From contig NC_080419.1 in NCBI RefSeq assembly GCF_029873635.1, forward strand, positions 74,326,597 through 74,390,596: DNA of 64,000 nt. The letters are read 5' to 3'. A program made the translations under genes and the position numbers. The DNA is from Malania oleifera. Its lineage: Eukaryota > Streptophyta > Magnoliopsida > Santalales > Ximeniaceae. The notes beneath the pieces were generated by a model. It saw nothing but the letters and a program-made list of their open reading frames with translations, searched no databases and was not told where the DNA came from. This document shows, piece by piece, positions 22,528 through 34,774 of this stretch. Positions within the stretch are counted from its first letter, which is position 1; each line of letters starts with the position of its first letter.

Positions 22528-24019
22528 TGCTTCTTTACAAGCAGATATGTACCAGAATATAGTCCAGATAAATATGCATTCACAGATGATAGTATTTATA
22601 CTAAGTGCCAATGAAGTGTGCTAACACTCAATCTGATGTCAATATGCAATCAAGTCCTACAGTGTATTTTCAAATACTCTTTAAAACAATATATCAATAA
22701 TAATCAATCACAACTAGGGTTACAAAGAGTTCCCACAAGAGTATTCAAAATATCCCAAAAATAATTTTCTCGAAGTATTGGCTTAAAAGATATTTATAAA
22801 AAAATAAGCTTGTGAAAATAATTATAAGACAATAAAAAACACAAGCTTAATGAGTCTTGGAATAATGATGCAAAGACTCACTAGCACAAGGTTTTCCCAT
22901 ATAATGATTATTAATTAAACTAGGGAAAAACCTTAGCTAAAACTCTCAATTAAAAACTATCAATCAACTAGAATAAGGAGAGTTTTAAGCAAGTGGAATC
23001 ATAGTAGGATCACTCAAGGACACTCTTTAGAAACTTGATTTATCAAGGGAATAACAAAGAAAGCGTGTATGGGCTTTGTATTTGAAAGATATGCTCTAAA
23101 AAATATAGAGGATTTTTAGGCTAATCCAAATGCTAATCTTGTCTTAATTAAGCAAATGAACTCATATTTATAGACATGGCCAAAATTATTATCGTTGGGG
23201 ACACTAAGGGAAATATTAGAATTGTTTTAAATGAGTTTAACAAAATTAGACCAACCCGAGGGTTTCGGTCGACTGAGCCATAGGTTCGGTCACCTGAACA
23301 GATACATGAGAAAAAGGTAATATTGAAGTTCAAGTGCCTGAAAATGAGTTCAGTTTGCTAGCCAAGGCAATTTTCTAAAATGTTTGAGGTTTGGTCACTC
23401 ATCCTTAAGTTCGGTCTACCGAACTTGCATGTTCGGTCGCCCAAGGGTATTTTGAACATAAACGTCCGGGTGCTCGAGTTGTTGGAAAAGGTCGGGATAT
23501 GAGTTCAGTCAACCGTGAACACTCAGTTCATTTGGGTTTGGTCACCCAAATTCAGGTCAACTATTTGACCAGTCAACAATTCGATCGATTGAGACTTTTT
23601 CAACCTGCCTGGTTCGGTGGCCCAAAACCCTTTCATTTTAAGCTTAAGGTCCATACTTTAAATTAAATTCACCTCTGATGACATGTGAATTTATTGGGTC
23701 CTGTACACTAAATGTGTAGGAACCTAAGGGTCAATCTAAGGCAACCTGAGCATATAGGTCTATCATGCATGATGCAGTTATTAGATACCATATTATATTA
23801 CATACCAAAAAGTGAATGCAAATACAATAGAAAATAGGTCTTCATTCTTTCGATTCTTCGATTTCCATAAATGAAGCTTGATCTTCATAGGTTGTATGGC
23901 TTGGTTAAGTTCCTACCATCAGTGCATGCAAGGATAAACATGTTCAAAAATCTCAATGCACAGATGAGAAACATTGCTTTTGTTATAATCAAAATGGGAT
24001 TAGACTCATAGAGTCAACA
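22528..24019 (-). mobile_element. solo Sirevirus-type LTR (LTR F)
   Basis: A 1,492-bp LTR that starts TGTTGACTCTATGAGTC at 24019, as does the Sirevirus 3' LTR at 12919, and ends in AAGAAGCA at 22528. The duplication ttaag is present at 22523-22527 and 24020-24024. A TATA box (ctataaat on the minus strand, about 23165-23173) is preceded by many degenerate copies of gttcggtcgaccgaac-like motifs (23258-23620). It lacks the caattcacccccc end seen in LTRs A, B and D, so it is a different subfamily. Confidence 0.9.
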
Positions 24020-24024
24020 TTAAG

Positions 24025-25183
24025 GGATTAGAGTTTTCTGCTTATAATTGTTGTTGAATAGTGGAATTAGTGACTTGATATGATTATGAGAACTTAGCGA
24101 TTTGTTTAACCTTGCAAATTTGTGTGTTCTACGGGATTGACCCTTTTTTTATTCTCATTTTTATTTTTTTTTCATTTGCTAACTTTGTTGCAGGTTTTCA
24201 TAATATATGCATATATATATATACACACAGACACATTGTCAGAATTTTAAGTTATGAATTGTAATATAAGTTTCATTCACACCAACGTATGAATTAGTTA
24301 AAATGAGTTTTATATAGAATTTTTCCCATTTCATTAGATGAAATCCGAATTTCAAGGGATTAGAGGGTTAGCCGACATATATGTGCACCATTTACGATAG
24401 TATTAAATATAACAAAATCATTTTCTAACTTTGGTGTTAGAAGTGCTGAATTTTATTGGAAAATGTAAGCATTGAATTCTATACCTAAATTACATGTAAT
24501 TGAGTTGAAAGCATCTACATGCTTGATGCAAAAATTTTGAAATGCATGCTGGATAGATGACTAGAATATTGCTTGCTAGTTGAGTTGAAAGGATCTACAT
24601 GCTTGATATTGATACTGAAATTGTAAAATGCATGGTGCATAGATGACTACGATGTTGCTTGCTAGTTGAGTTGAAGCATCTGCATGCTTGATGAAGAAAT
24701 TTGGAAATGTATGCTGCTTAACTGACTAGGATGTTGCATGCCGGTAAATTAAACTAATTGAGAACTGCATTACATGTGTTCATTGAAGTTTAGACCCATT
24801 CAAGAATGGTTACTATACATTCATGCCTCATCATACATGTGAGAAAAATCAATCATTGAAATTCAATTGATTATTAGTCATACTATGTAGACTAATAATC
24901 ATATGAACATGTTAATTATTTGTTTCATTTACGATTAGTGATGTTTATATTTCAACCATTCTTGAATTGTCCAATGTACAGTTTAGAAAGTTGTATTTAC
25001 ATTGTAGTCATCGTTAACGCTTTGTTCATTGTCATTATATATTTCGATCGCATCTCTACTTGTGTTCTATGTGTGCATAGTGGGGTGTCGTGGCAATTTG
25101 TTAGTGATGGTAAACTAGCAACATGTTCACTTCCCCCATATTGTGTACTTGGAGAGCCACGGGGAGATGCTGCCAAAATTTAG
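24025..25183. other. unassigned sequence with an 80-86 bp tandem repeat
   Basis: No gene is recognised. Three adjacent copies of a unit starting tgagttgaaagcatctacat occur at 24501-24580, 24581-24666 and 24667-about 24750. The stretch may be the 5' subterminal region of the CACTA element whose transposase begins at 27424, or part of another LTR; I could not find a CACTA terminus here. The frame 24920-25183 resembles nothing I know. It ends in tttag, the duplication of the solo LTR at 25184. Confidence 0.5.
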
Positions 25184-27231
25184 TGTTGGCCTTACAAGGC
25201 TTAACATCCTATTTTGATACTAATAAACAAGTGGAACTTAACATATTTAGTTGAGTGAGGATATTTCATATCTCACATATGTGAAAGCAAGGTCAAGTAC
25301 TCACAAGGATTAATTAAAACTTATAATCCAAAGGAACATGATCATATGAAGCTTAAAGAATATTTAAAGGCATGGATGACATATTAAAGTTTGACGACTG
25401 TGAGAGGATAAGCTTGATATTAAAGATATTAAAGCTTGAAGGTGAGAAGAAGACCAAAGCATGAAGACTTAAGTGTTTAAGAATGATAAATGACTTAGAA
25501 GCCTTTATTTAAGTGCTTTAATATTTAAATATCTTTTGAAATGTTGTTGAAGCTCTTTAGGGGAAATACGTGGACTTAGAGACCTATTTTAAAACTCTGG
25601 AAAATGTTTTATGAAAAACCAAAACAAGAGAGCAAAATTAAAATTGAAAACCAAAAATGAAAAATCAGAAAAAGGATTGGTCTGCCAACTGATATAAAAA
25701 CAACAGCTAAATTAACTATCTAGCCGACTGACTTGATGAATAGAAAACACCCAGCCGACTGACCCATTTTGAACTGTGTCGCGCCAGCCTACTAACAATT
25801 TCCTGATTTCAATTTCTGGAAGATAGAAGGGCGTCAGCTACCTATCCAGCCAACTAACCCTATGGAAATACACTACCCAGTCGCCTGGTCAGTTGACTGA
25901 CTCCAAGGATTATGATTTTTTAAACTCCAACGGGGAACTTTCAAAAATTAATTTTTCAAATATAAACGTTATAAAAACTTGGTGGACACTCCAAGTCACT
26001 TGGTGAACAAGGAAACTAATCCCAAATTACCTATAAATACTACCTTAATCCCAAGAAATTTATACACAAGCAATCGCACAACATACTTGCATCAAATCTT
26101 TAAATTTCTCTCAAAGTTTCATATTGCTCATACTCTTGTTGGAGGGAAATCATCTGAATTGCTGCTAAAACACCAACCTAAGGTTCTCATACTGATTTTT
26201 CTTAATTACAAAGGAACTCTTGATGAATTCTACACTTGAGCTTCAATTCTATTTCTTATTGGTATTTAAGTTATTGAAGTATCTAGAGTTGAATCTATAC
26301 TAATCTACCATGTTTTGAGAGTGCTTTTGTATGTAGTGTTTTCTTCATATCTCTTGTTGATTGTGATGATTCCAGGATTGTTGGATCCTTGGTTAACTGA
26401 GGGGATTTCGCTTAGAGAGGCGCTCCTCTAGCCTAATGGAAGGAGTGACTGAACGAGGGTATATTATTTAGAGAGGCGGACTCTAGCCTAATCAAAGGAG
26501 TGTGTAAACGGTGTTGTTTCGCCTAGAAAAGAAACTGTTTTTAATGAATCCTTTGGTGGTTTGCCAAAGGCGAGGACGTAGGCTGGGTATAAGCCGAACC
26601 TTGTAATAACAACGGTCTCATTCTCTCTTTCCCTTACTCTTTATTTTTAGCACATATAAATTGTGTGGATGATTTAATTTCATAATCATATATACTACGT
26701 ATATTTGGAAATTAAGTAAACTTAAAGTCTAATTTTGATTTGGGTTACAAAAACTGAAAGGGAGTACATTGGTTAAACCATACTTTGCGGAAACCATAAG
26801 GGAGTACGTTAATTAGTTAACAGCCAAAGAAAAATTAACTAAGAGTTTATTTAAATTCTGAATTTTGGCAAAAGTGTGAATATTTTGCTGAAAATCACTT
26901 TGAGATAGCTAATTCATTATCAAAAGGGATTGTGTTAACTACAGGGCTGCAAACAAAAAAAAGCTAAATTGGTTTGGTTGATTGATTAGAAATTGGATAT
27001 TGTGTTTGATTAGATAATTGGTTTGGTTGATTGATTGGTTAATTGATTATTTAAGCAATAGTGTTGTGGATTGTATAAAAAGAACTAAGTTCTTGTGTGA
27101 TTGATAAATTAAAAAAACAAGTCAAGATATGATTAAAAGAAATAAAAGAGGTTAAGAAGTCTTAAAAGGAATTAAGAGAAAATTTTTTAATCCAATTCAC
27201 CCCCCCTCTTGGGACTACACCTTAGTTTTCA
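25184..27231 (+). mobile_element. solo Sirevirus-type LTR (LTR B)
   Basis: A 2,048-bp LTR starting TGTTGGCCTTACAAGGC and ending CTTAGTTTTCA, with an exact 5-bp duplication tttag (25179-25183 and 27232-27236). A TATA box (ctataaatac) lies at 26031-26040, and a cluster of cagccgactgacc-like repeats at 25680-25900 upstream. The gaatcctttggtggtttgcc module is at 26560-26580 and the caattcaccccccctcttggg end at 27194-27213. It is the cleanest example of this LTR family in the window and is useful for judging the decayed ones. Confidence 0.93.
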
Positions 27232-27742
27232 TTTAGAATAACTATGACGAAAGAATTTTAGTGATTAACTGTAATGCAAATGCAACATTCCTGAATGGGA
27301 TAGGATCCGTACCCTTTATACGAAAGGTGGTTGAGTTTAGGATTCACGATGCATGTGTCATAAACATTTTGAGAATGTAATCAACACCATTTACATGAAC
27401 ATGTTATAGGGTAATTAATGAACATGGATAAGAGTTGAATGAAGGCTCAAGATAGGTTTTTGTATGATTATGTGAAAGAATAAGTTCAAGTGTCCTCGTG
27501 CAGACAAAGCTAGTAGAATAAGGTCTCCTAGCAAGAAATATAAAAACATAACATTCAAACACATTGATTTGGTTTATACACATCTATTACACCTTGGAAT
27601 GGAGAAAAGCTACACAACATGGGCATTCCAAGGTGAAGATTACACAATTCAGAGCAATGATGATGAATATAAAGATGAGGGGGCAAATATAGTAAGGCGT
27701 GATACACGTTTGGAAGGGTTACTTGAAATGTTAGGTGACTTG

Positions 27743-27905
27743 TGGTAGGCACGCCAAGGCTTGGGTTCTTAACTACCAAAAATAATATTTATAAAACTCC
27801 CAAGTTCAGTAGAAAGTGGGGGAAAAAACCTTATATAGCTTCAAAATATGATAACAAAGGGTTGCATATAAAATAAATGAGGACAAACAAAGGTAAATAA
27901 GGGCA
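27743..27905 (-). repeat. remnant of the 3' LTR of element 1
   Basis: The outer end (tggtaggcacgccaaggctt) and a short piece from the opposite end of the LTR (aggtaaataagggc at about 27892) are joined with about 1.3 kb missing, as judged against 30399-31889. Confidence 0.8.
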
Positions 27906-28036
27906 TTAGCCATGGCTAAGAATGGTCATCCTAATAGGACGGGAATCAAAATTTTGGACGGCTCCATATCCAAGATAATGAAATCAACAATATAATATTA
28001 TTTTTCCACTTTGACCAATACATCTTCTACCACACA

Positions 28037-28411
28037 CTAAGGTTGTTTTATTGACCAATCAACAAAACACAAGGTGACTGGGGTAGGCTTCAGCTCTCCT
28101 AAGTGAAATTGATGGTACACCAAGTACAAGAGAATATTCACACTTGATCGTAAGTTTAAAAGAGCCCTATCAATTATGTAATTACCAATTACATATGAGA
28201 TCGTTGGAGCACCAGGGTCCTTCAGCTTTGGAGGGAGGTGACCTAAGAGAATTGAGTTTGCATGGTAAGTTAACCTAACTTGCTCGCTCATATGCACCCT
28301 TGATTTTCGCTTTTGCATGCATAAGTCCTTGAGGAACTTGGCATACACAGGCACTTGTTTTATGGCATCTAAGAGAGAGATATTGACCATAACTTGATGG
28401 AATGTGTCCAT
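28037..28411 (-). pseudogene. Athila/Tat-type aspartic protease region, degenerate
   Basis: A single open frame of 124 codons on the minus strand matches the Gag-protease junction of Athila/Tat elements: NISLLDAIKQVPVYAKFLKDLC, then PPKLKDPGAPTISYVIGNYIIDRALLNLRSSVNILLY and LGELKPTPVTL. The enzyme would process the polyprotein. The usual catalytic stretch DLGAS reads NLRSS here, so the active aspartate is lost. The frame ends near 28037, just before the deletion junction that removes the rest of pol. Confidence 0.88.
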
Positions 28412-28699
28412 GATGGATTCAGTGGTGATCTCTTTCTTAGATTTGAAGGGTGCAATAAGAGTTGTTGGGTAAGGTGCTTTAGGAATGTTATGGCATTGGG
28501 GATTGCTCCACTTCTAGAGAGGGTAGATGTTTCAGTATCAGCCACCGGACTGGGAGAAGGAGGATCACTTGGTTCCTTTTCAATTTATTTCCTTGTCTTC
28601 TCCCTACCTTTCTCTTGTTCAATTTTCTCCTTGACCCTATTATTAACCTCTTTACCACTCTGGAGAATGTTAATAGCCCAGGCTTGCTAGTTATCTGAT

Positions 28700-30267
28700 G
28701 AAGGTCTAGTTGTAGGTTCACTTTCAACCCCATATTGACCCTTAGGGTTCACTAAAGGCTAACTTGGCAACTTGCTTTCATCTCTCCTACTCAAGGAGGT
28801 TTCTAGTTGCCCCATGGTGGCCTCCAGCTTAGCAATGGAATGCGAGTGATAGTAAAGGAGTTTTTGATCAATATGGAGATCAACCTTAATGTTCTTAATA
28901 GTTTTCAACACCTTCTCTTGAAAAAAAAAAATCATACATTGGCTGAGAACGAGGCAGTTGCTGATAGGAAGGAGACTGAAAGGTAGGCATGGGAGGATTC
29001 TAAGAGTTCTAATATGGGCGCGAGGGTGGAGCATTGGTTGATGTTTGAGCTCTTTGGCTTTGCAACCCTGGAGCTTGTGGCTTTAGGAGAAGTTAGGATG
29101 TTGTCTCCACCCAGGACTATACAAGTTTGAATATGGATCATTAGAAGGCTTATTATACCCATTGTCGGTGACTCTATCTTCCTCATGCATAAGCTTAGGC
29201 TAGGAAGGCGCATGAGGGCAATTATAACTAGTGTCAGAAGGATTAGTGTAGATGGCACACACCTCTACATATGCTGCTAGTTGTGGGTGTTGTCCTAAGG
29301 ACTAGATATGATCCAACATTCTAATGATGGTGTGTAGGGTTTGCACTAGGTTTTGGCCTATGGCCAACTCATAAACTCGCTTAGGTTTAGAAGTGGATGG
29401 GTTGGGGGTCTACAAGCAGTAACAGTGTGCTATTGATAATTCTTAGTCAAGTTCTCAAAGAGAATCCAGGCCTCGTTCTTGTGTTTTGTGAGGAAAGTAC
29501 ATGTACACAATGTATCAACCATCGACCTATCTCTCTTAGTTAACCCTTCATAAAAAAAAAAAAACTGCACTAATTGCCACTTGGGGGCCTAATGATGTGG
29601 ACATTTGCAGAGAAGGTCCCTAAAGTGTTCCCAAGTCTTGAAAAAGAGTTCCCCATCCATCTGTGAGAAACTCATGATGGCCCTCCAAAGCTGGTTCGTT
29701 TTCCCAATTAGGAAGTACTTTTTCAGGAACTTGTGCTGCATGGTGTGGCCCAGTTGGCCACTGAGTTCGGCTCCAAGGACATCAGCCAATTTTTGGTCTT
29801 ATCCTTCAAAGAGAACAAAACAAACCCAATATGGAGAGTATCATCACTAAAATTGGGTATATGGATGGTGGAACAAATTTCCCAGAATCCAGATGTTGTT
29901 AAGGATGTTTAGTGGAGTCCCCATGGAAAGTGGGCAACATTGAGTTAATAGAAGTTTTAATCTCAAATTGTGCCGCCTAAACATCCGGGGACCAGATACA
30001 AGATGGCAAAGTGTATGCGTTAGGTACAAAGTAGTCCCTAAGATGCTGCAAGGGTTGCTCTCCCACCACAAGTTGGCAGGGAGCTCGGGGTTTCGAGATT
30101 TGATCAGCGGGAACCGGTGGTCGTTCAGCCATGAGTTGAATTATGGACAACTCAGCTATCTTAAGATTAAAGGTAGATTTCCTAAAGGACCTATGAGATC
30201 TCTCAATCTCAGAATCTGGGGGAACTATCTCAGGAATGCAAAACAAACATAAACACTTGAAGCACAT
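28700..30267 (-). pseudogene. Athila/Tat-type Gag of element 1, frameshifted
   Basis: Gag begins near 30267, 107 bases after the primer site. The N-terminal part includes APCQLVVGEQPLQHLRDYFVPNAYTLPSCIWSPDV (about 29975-30080). After a frame change the core domain reads MQHKFLKKYFLIGKTNQLWRAIMSF and LFFKTWEHFRDLLCKCPHH (29589-29740). The C-terminal region near 29040-29260 keeps the SNDPYSN...WRQHPNFS signature typical of these Gags. Several stops and shifts break it. Overlapping frames on the plus strand are shadows. Confidence 0.85.
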
Positions 30268-30375
30268 AGAATTAGGATTTTAGAATAAAACACCAAAAAT
30301 AAAAATAAAAATAAAACACATAAAAACAAGGCAATAATACTCTAAAATGGAAATTGGCTTATAACCGTAGTCAAG

Positions 30376-30393
30376 TCCCCGGTAATGATGCCA
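30376..30393 (-). other. primer-binding site of element 1
   Basis: On the minus strand the 18 bases TGGCATCATTACCGGGGA resemble the tRNA-Asp-type site, with four transition differences. They lie 5 bases from the LTR end. Confidence 0.8.
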
Positions 30394-30398
30394 AAATT

Positions 30399-31889
30399 TA
30401 GTAGGCTTGGGTCCTTAACTACTAAAAATAATAGTTTTAAAACGTAACTAATCAAAAGCTTAGTAAAAAGTGGGGGAAGTCGAGTGTCAATCCACAGGGA
30501 CTTAAAGCAGAGTTATCAAACCACTTTCAAATCAGCTTGTTATAGCCTTGTGCAAAAGAAAAGTAAAAAGATGGTATCTTTCAAGGTGTGTTCTAACAAC
30601 TACTGGAAAGCAGATAAATCTAAATTAACCCCACTCCTACAAAGCAGTGCTCAATCATAAATTTGACCTAGGATGTCGCCTGCATAATCTAAGTTCAATT
30701 AGGTTACCATATTAGGCTAAGCGAGAATCGGCTAAATGGTCCAAGGAGCCATTCGATGACATAGGGTAGCAAGGGTGGACCAACCGTCCGAAGCATGGTC
30801 CGAAACTAAAGTACATATCACAACAATCACGAGAACCTCTATAGGAGACCGCAACCTACTTCATATACCTGACTGAAGTTGTAGAAGTGCTATCCTATCT
30901 ACTAACTATTCACCACAATCAAGTTGTAAATGAAAGTAGTAAAGGAAAATGATTAAATGAAAGAATGTAGAGATGAAAGAAATAAAGAGAAAGCATGTAA
31001 TGATGGCTTCTTTATTGTAGAAGGAATCGTTTGTCACTCCTGATCACTCATACACAAAGAGAACCATAGTAGGAATGTAAAAACAAAAGCATATAAATCT
31101 AATCTAAAGTGGTTCTCAAAGGCATTTTAGGTCTGTCACTAACCCAAAATTGGCCAAAGAAGAAACCTAAGCTCATTGTCAAAGCTACTACGTATACCCA
31201 TTAGGGTTTATAAGGTTTGGAATTCAAAAAATGGAAACTGTTGCAAGTATCTCGTGATGCAAATCATCAATTCTGACTAGGTCGCATCCATACTTTCCCA
31301 TGGTTGCACCTTGGTCAATTCTCCTTGGAAAGCAAGAATTCAAATTCAGATATTGTCAACATAGTCGCACCATTGGTCTTGATGGTCGATTTGATGGTCG
31401 AGACTTGTAGGAACTCGACTTTGTCGCTCATAATGGTCTTTCTAGTCTAGCATTTGGTTGAGACTGTTGGTAGTTCTATCTTCAGTCACCTTTAGTATCT
31501 AGACCTAGTTGCCCTAAAGGGTCACTTGGTCAGTCACTTGGCCAAACCTTGTAGTATTTTTATCTCAGGCTTGAACCCTGGAGTCCGCCTCTATTGCTTT
31601 AGTCACTCCTGTTGGTAGCTAATCGCTCCATATGGTCGAACAAGATATTTATTCCTTGAATGCACCGATGCTCTATGGGCTTGTTGAAACATTTGATTTG
31701 AGCTTTGTGTCCCAAATATTCCCTTAGCTTTTCGTAATGCTTAACTCCCTAGTTTTAGCTTGTTTTTCTTGAAACACAAACAAACCTTGCATAGTTCCAA
31801 AATATGATAACAAAAGGCTGCATACAAAATAAATGAGGATAAATAAAGGTAAATGAGGGCCTAAAATAGTGCATTTTAGGGACTCATCA
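30399..31889 (-). repeat. 5' LTR of Athila/Tat-like element 1
   Basis: About 1.49 kb; it starts TGATGAGTCCCTAAAATGC at 31889 and ends with AAGCCTACTA at 30399. It aligns by eye with the LTRs at 34775-36333 and 39997-41562, for example in the shared 'gtcgagtgtc...cagggactta' and 'ggtaaatgagggcc' sequences. No coding sequence. Confidence 0.9.
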
Positions 31890-34774
31890 ACTTGCAAAGA
31901 GGGGTTGCAGTGGACAAGGACGATGTCAATGTGTCGCATACCAATAATGAATCTACTTCAATAGGTACCATACCTTATGATCCTGGTACATTAAATCGAC
32001 TTGGTAAACCAATTTCTAATCTTGTGAGGGATGCATGGGTGCCCCTATATCCAAATTGTATAGAGTTCTCAAAGTTGGAGTTCTTGGTAAAGTGGCTTTA
32101 TGCAAGGAAAATGCATGGGTTATCTCATAGTGCATTCAACATGCACTTAAACCTTATTAGGGTGGCACTACCTGATGGTGAAACACTTCTGAAGTCCTTT
32201 TATAAGGTGAAGACATACGTGCATGAATTGGGTCTCGGTTACACTCCAATACATGAGTGTAGTTATGATTGTGGACTCTTTTATGGTAAACTTGAAAATG
32301 CGAATGAGTGCCCAAAATATGGTGAACCGAGGTATAAAACTAATCAGAAGAAGGGTAAAAAGATCCCCTAATAATTTTTGCAATATTATCCATTAATATC
32401 ATGTTTGCAACAATTGTACATGTGCAAAAAGACTTCTGCAGATATGAGATGGCATAAAAAGAAATGTCTTCAAGAGGAAAACACCCTTAGCCATCTAGCA
32501 TACTCGGAAGCTTGGGCTGAGTTTGTTAAAATGAATTTGTGGTTTGCTAGTGATCCTTGCAACATCAGACTTGGCCTTACTTCAGATGAGTTTAATCCTT
32601 TCAGTAACATTAACAACACGTATAGCATATGCCTAGTTATGATGATGTCATACAATATGTCGTCATGGAGATGTATGAAAGAACCCTTCATTTATATGTT
32701 TCTGTTTATGTTCCCGGACCAAAGGCACCTGGTAATGATATTGATGTTTACTTGCATCCATTAATTGATTAGTTGAAAGAACGATGAAAAAAAGGAGTGG
32801 AGACATTCAATGTAGAAACCAGGACAATATTTCGAACGCATACTGCACTGTTGTGGACAATTAATGATTTCCCCACTTACGGTAACCTATTGGGCTGGAG
32901 CACGAAAGGTTACTTAGCATGCCTGGTGTGTAATAAGGATGTTGGGTCCTTACCCTTGAAGCATGGATGCAAGTTGTACTTTATGTGTCTTCATCATTTT
33001 CTACGACCTAGACATCCTTGGAGAACTCATGGTGTCAAAAGTTTTAATAGAAAACTTGAAATAAGGTTGTAGCCAAACCGACTAAGTGGGGAAGAGATAT
33101 TAAACCAGCTTAGATTGTTCAAAGATGTGAAATTTGGGAAACCATTGAGTAGTAGAAAAAGGAAACATATTGAGTGGGAGTTGAATTGGATAAAGAGAAG
33201 CATCTTCTTTGAGTTGCCATATTAGAAAGATCTTCCACTACGCCACAACCTTGATGTTATGCACATTGAGAAGAACATTTGTGAGAATGTCATTTGTACA
33301 TTGCTAGATATAAATGGAAAGACAAATGACAACACAAATGCTCACCGGGATACGAAAGATATGAGAATACAGCCTAAGTTGCATCTGATTTCTGATAGGG
33401 ACAAACTTCTGATGCCATTAGCCTATTACACATTTTCGAAGGATGAGAAGAATAATTTCTTCAAATGGTTGAAATCAGTGATGTTCCCTAATGGATATGC
33501 ATCGAACATAGCTCGATGTATGAGCACAAAGGAAGGGAAGATGTTAGGAATGAAAATTCATGATTGTCACATCCTTTTGCAATGGGTTCTACCCGTTTTC
33601 CTTCCTGGACACTTGACTGAACATGTTCGCTTAGTGCTGATTAAGCTGGGGATCTTTTTCCGACTATTGTGCCCCAAGAAATTGAGCATAAACGTACTTG
33701 AACGGTTATAAGAGGACATCATGATCATACTATGCAAGATGGAGAAAATATTTTTGTGAGCATTCTTCAATGTGATGGTCCACCTAGCCATCCATCTACC
33801 AAGGGAGGTTATAATTGGAGGACTAGTGCAATATCGTTAGATGTATCCTATTGAGAGGTAAATTATAAAGTCCTTTTACAACGTTCACATGATTTTCTCA
33901 CTTTCTTTGTGTGTAGAAGTCACTAATACTATGTAAAATTCACAAGTTCTTGTCCACTTTGAAGGGATATGTGCACAATAAGGCATGACTAAAAAGTTCA
34001 ATCATTGAGGCATATATTGATAGTGAATGTCTTGAATTTAGCTCAATGTATCTACATGATATTGACACAAGATTCACCCATGAGGAGCAAAATAATGACG
34101 TTCATGCTAATGCCAAAGATGAAGAACCCACAAGCTCTATATTTCGAGGAAATTTTCAGCCATTTGGTGTACGAGTTTATGATTTCATTGATATGGAGAC
34201 GTATGAAAGGCACATTTTTATGTCCTCAATAATTGTGATGAAATTGTTCCATATATTGAGTACGTGGTTCTAGACTCCTTACTTTGCATTGTATAGAGGG
34301 CAAGCATGTTATGTTGTCACCATGTATCTCATATATGTAAATAACTAAAAATATATTTACCATGCATCCTTTTACTATCCAATCTTCTTATATTTACTTG
34401 TGTATTATTTTGTAGACATGGCACAAGGAGATCATCGTTGCTTAGTTCAGTATAGGCTTTCCATGACGTCGTCCGCGATGATGATGGGCCATCCTCAAGA
34501 CCAAGGGAGGACGTTGGTCCTGATGCAACACCGTCTGAGCCCTTGATACCCCAACCCGAGGTGGATCCATCAGCTGGGGATCAAACCTAGGGTAAGTTGC
34601 CCACCCTAATAAGCAGCGTTGGTTTAAAAAAATATATTAATGGTCATACACATGCATGATCAGAATATTGTTCTTTAACCCTTCTTTTAGCTTCGAGCTC
34701 TGTGGCGTAGTTGACGAGGTCATGTTGTGGTGCAGCAAAGAACACGACATACAGAGGACCAGACAGTGGATTCG

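Larger units (their letters stand above)
27743..31889 (-). mobile_element. Athila/Tat-like gypsy element 1, pol deleted
   Basis: This minus-strand element has a full 5' LTR (30399-31889), a tRNA-Asp-type primer site, gag, part of the protease, and only a fragment of its 3' LTR (27743-27905). The duplication acttg is exact (27738-27742 and 31890-31894). Its removal restores the CACTA transposase frame. Reverse transcriptase, RNase H, integrase, the 3' interior and most of the 3' LTR are missing, apparently by deletion after insertion. Its LTR and gag are related to those of the element at 34775-41562. Confidence 0.92.
27424..34272 (+). pseudogene. CACTA transposase, TNP2 type, interrupted and decayed
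   Basis: This would bind and cut the CACTA ends in the nucleus. Order of remains: an N-terminal MDKS*MKA piece (27433 onward) and KSYTTWAFQGEDY (about 27612), exactly rejoined across the retrotransposon (27743-31889 plus duplication) to LQRGVAVDK at 31895. Then EFSKLEFLVKWLYARKMHGLS, YDCGLFYGKLENANECPKYG, DMRWHKK and IRLGLTSDEFNPFSN (32040-32600), and after a frameshift TALLWTINDFPTYGNLLGWSTKG (about 32840-32915). DVMHIEKNICENV follows at 33254. A DUF4218-like part reads EKIF...FFNVMVHLAIHLP...MYPIER (33715-33855), then a likely intron, then EAYIDSECLEFSSMYLHDIDTRF (about 34005-34075). Stops and several frame changes are present. Confidence 0.9.

Noticed and set aside
32168-32691. Minus-strand frames opposite the CACTA transposase
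   Set aside because: They are shadows of the plus-strand coding frame.
31892-33711. Candidate host gene
   Set aside because: The protein pattern is that of CACTA TNP2 transposase throughout, with stops and frameshifts.
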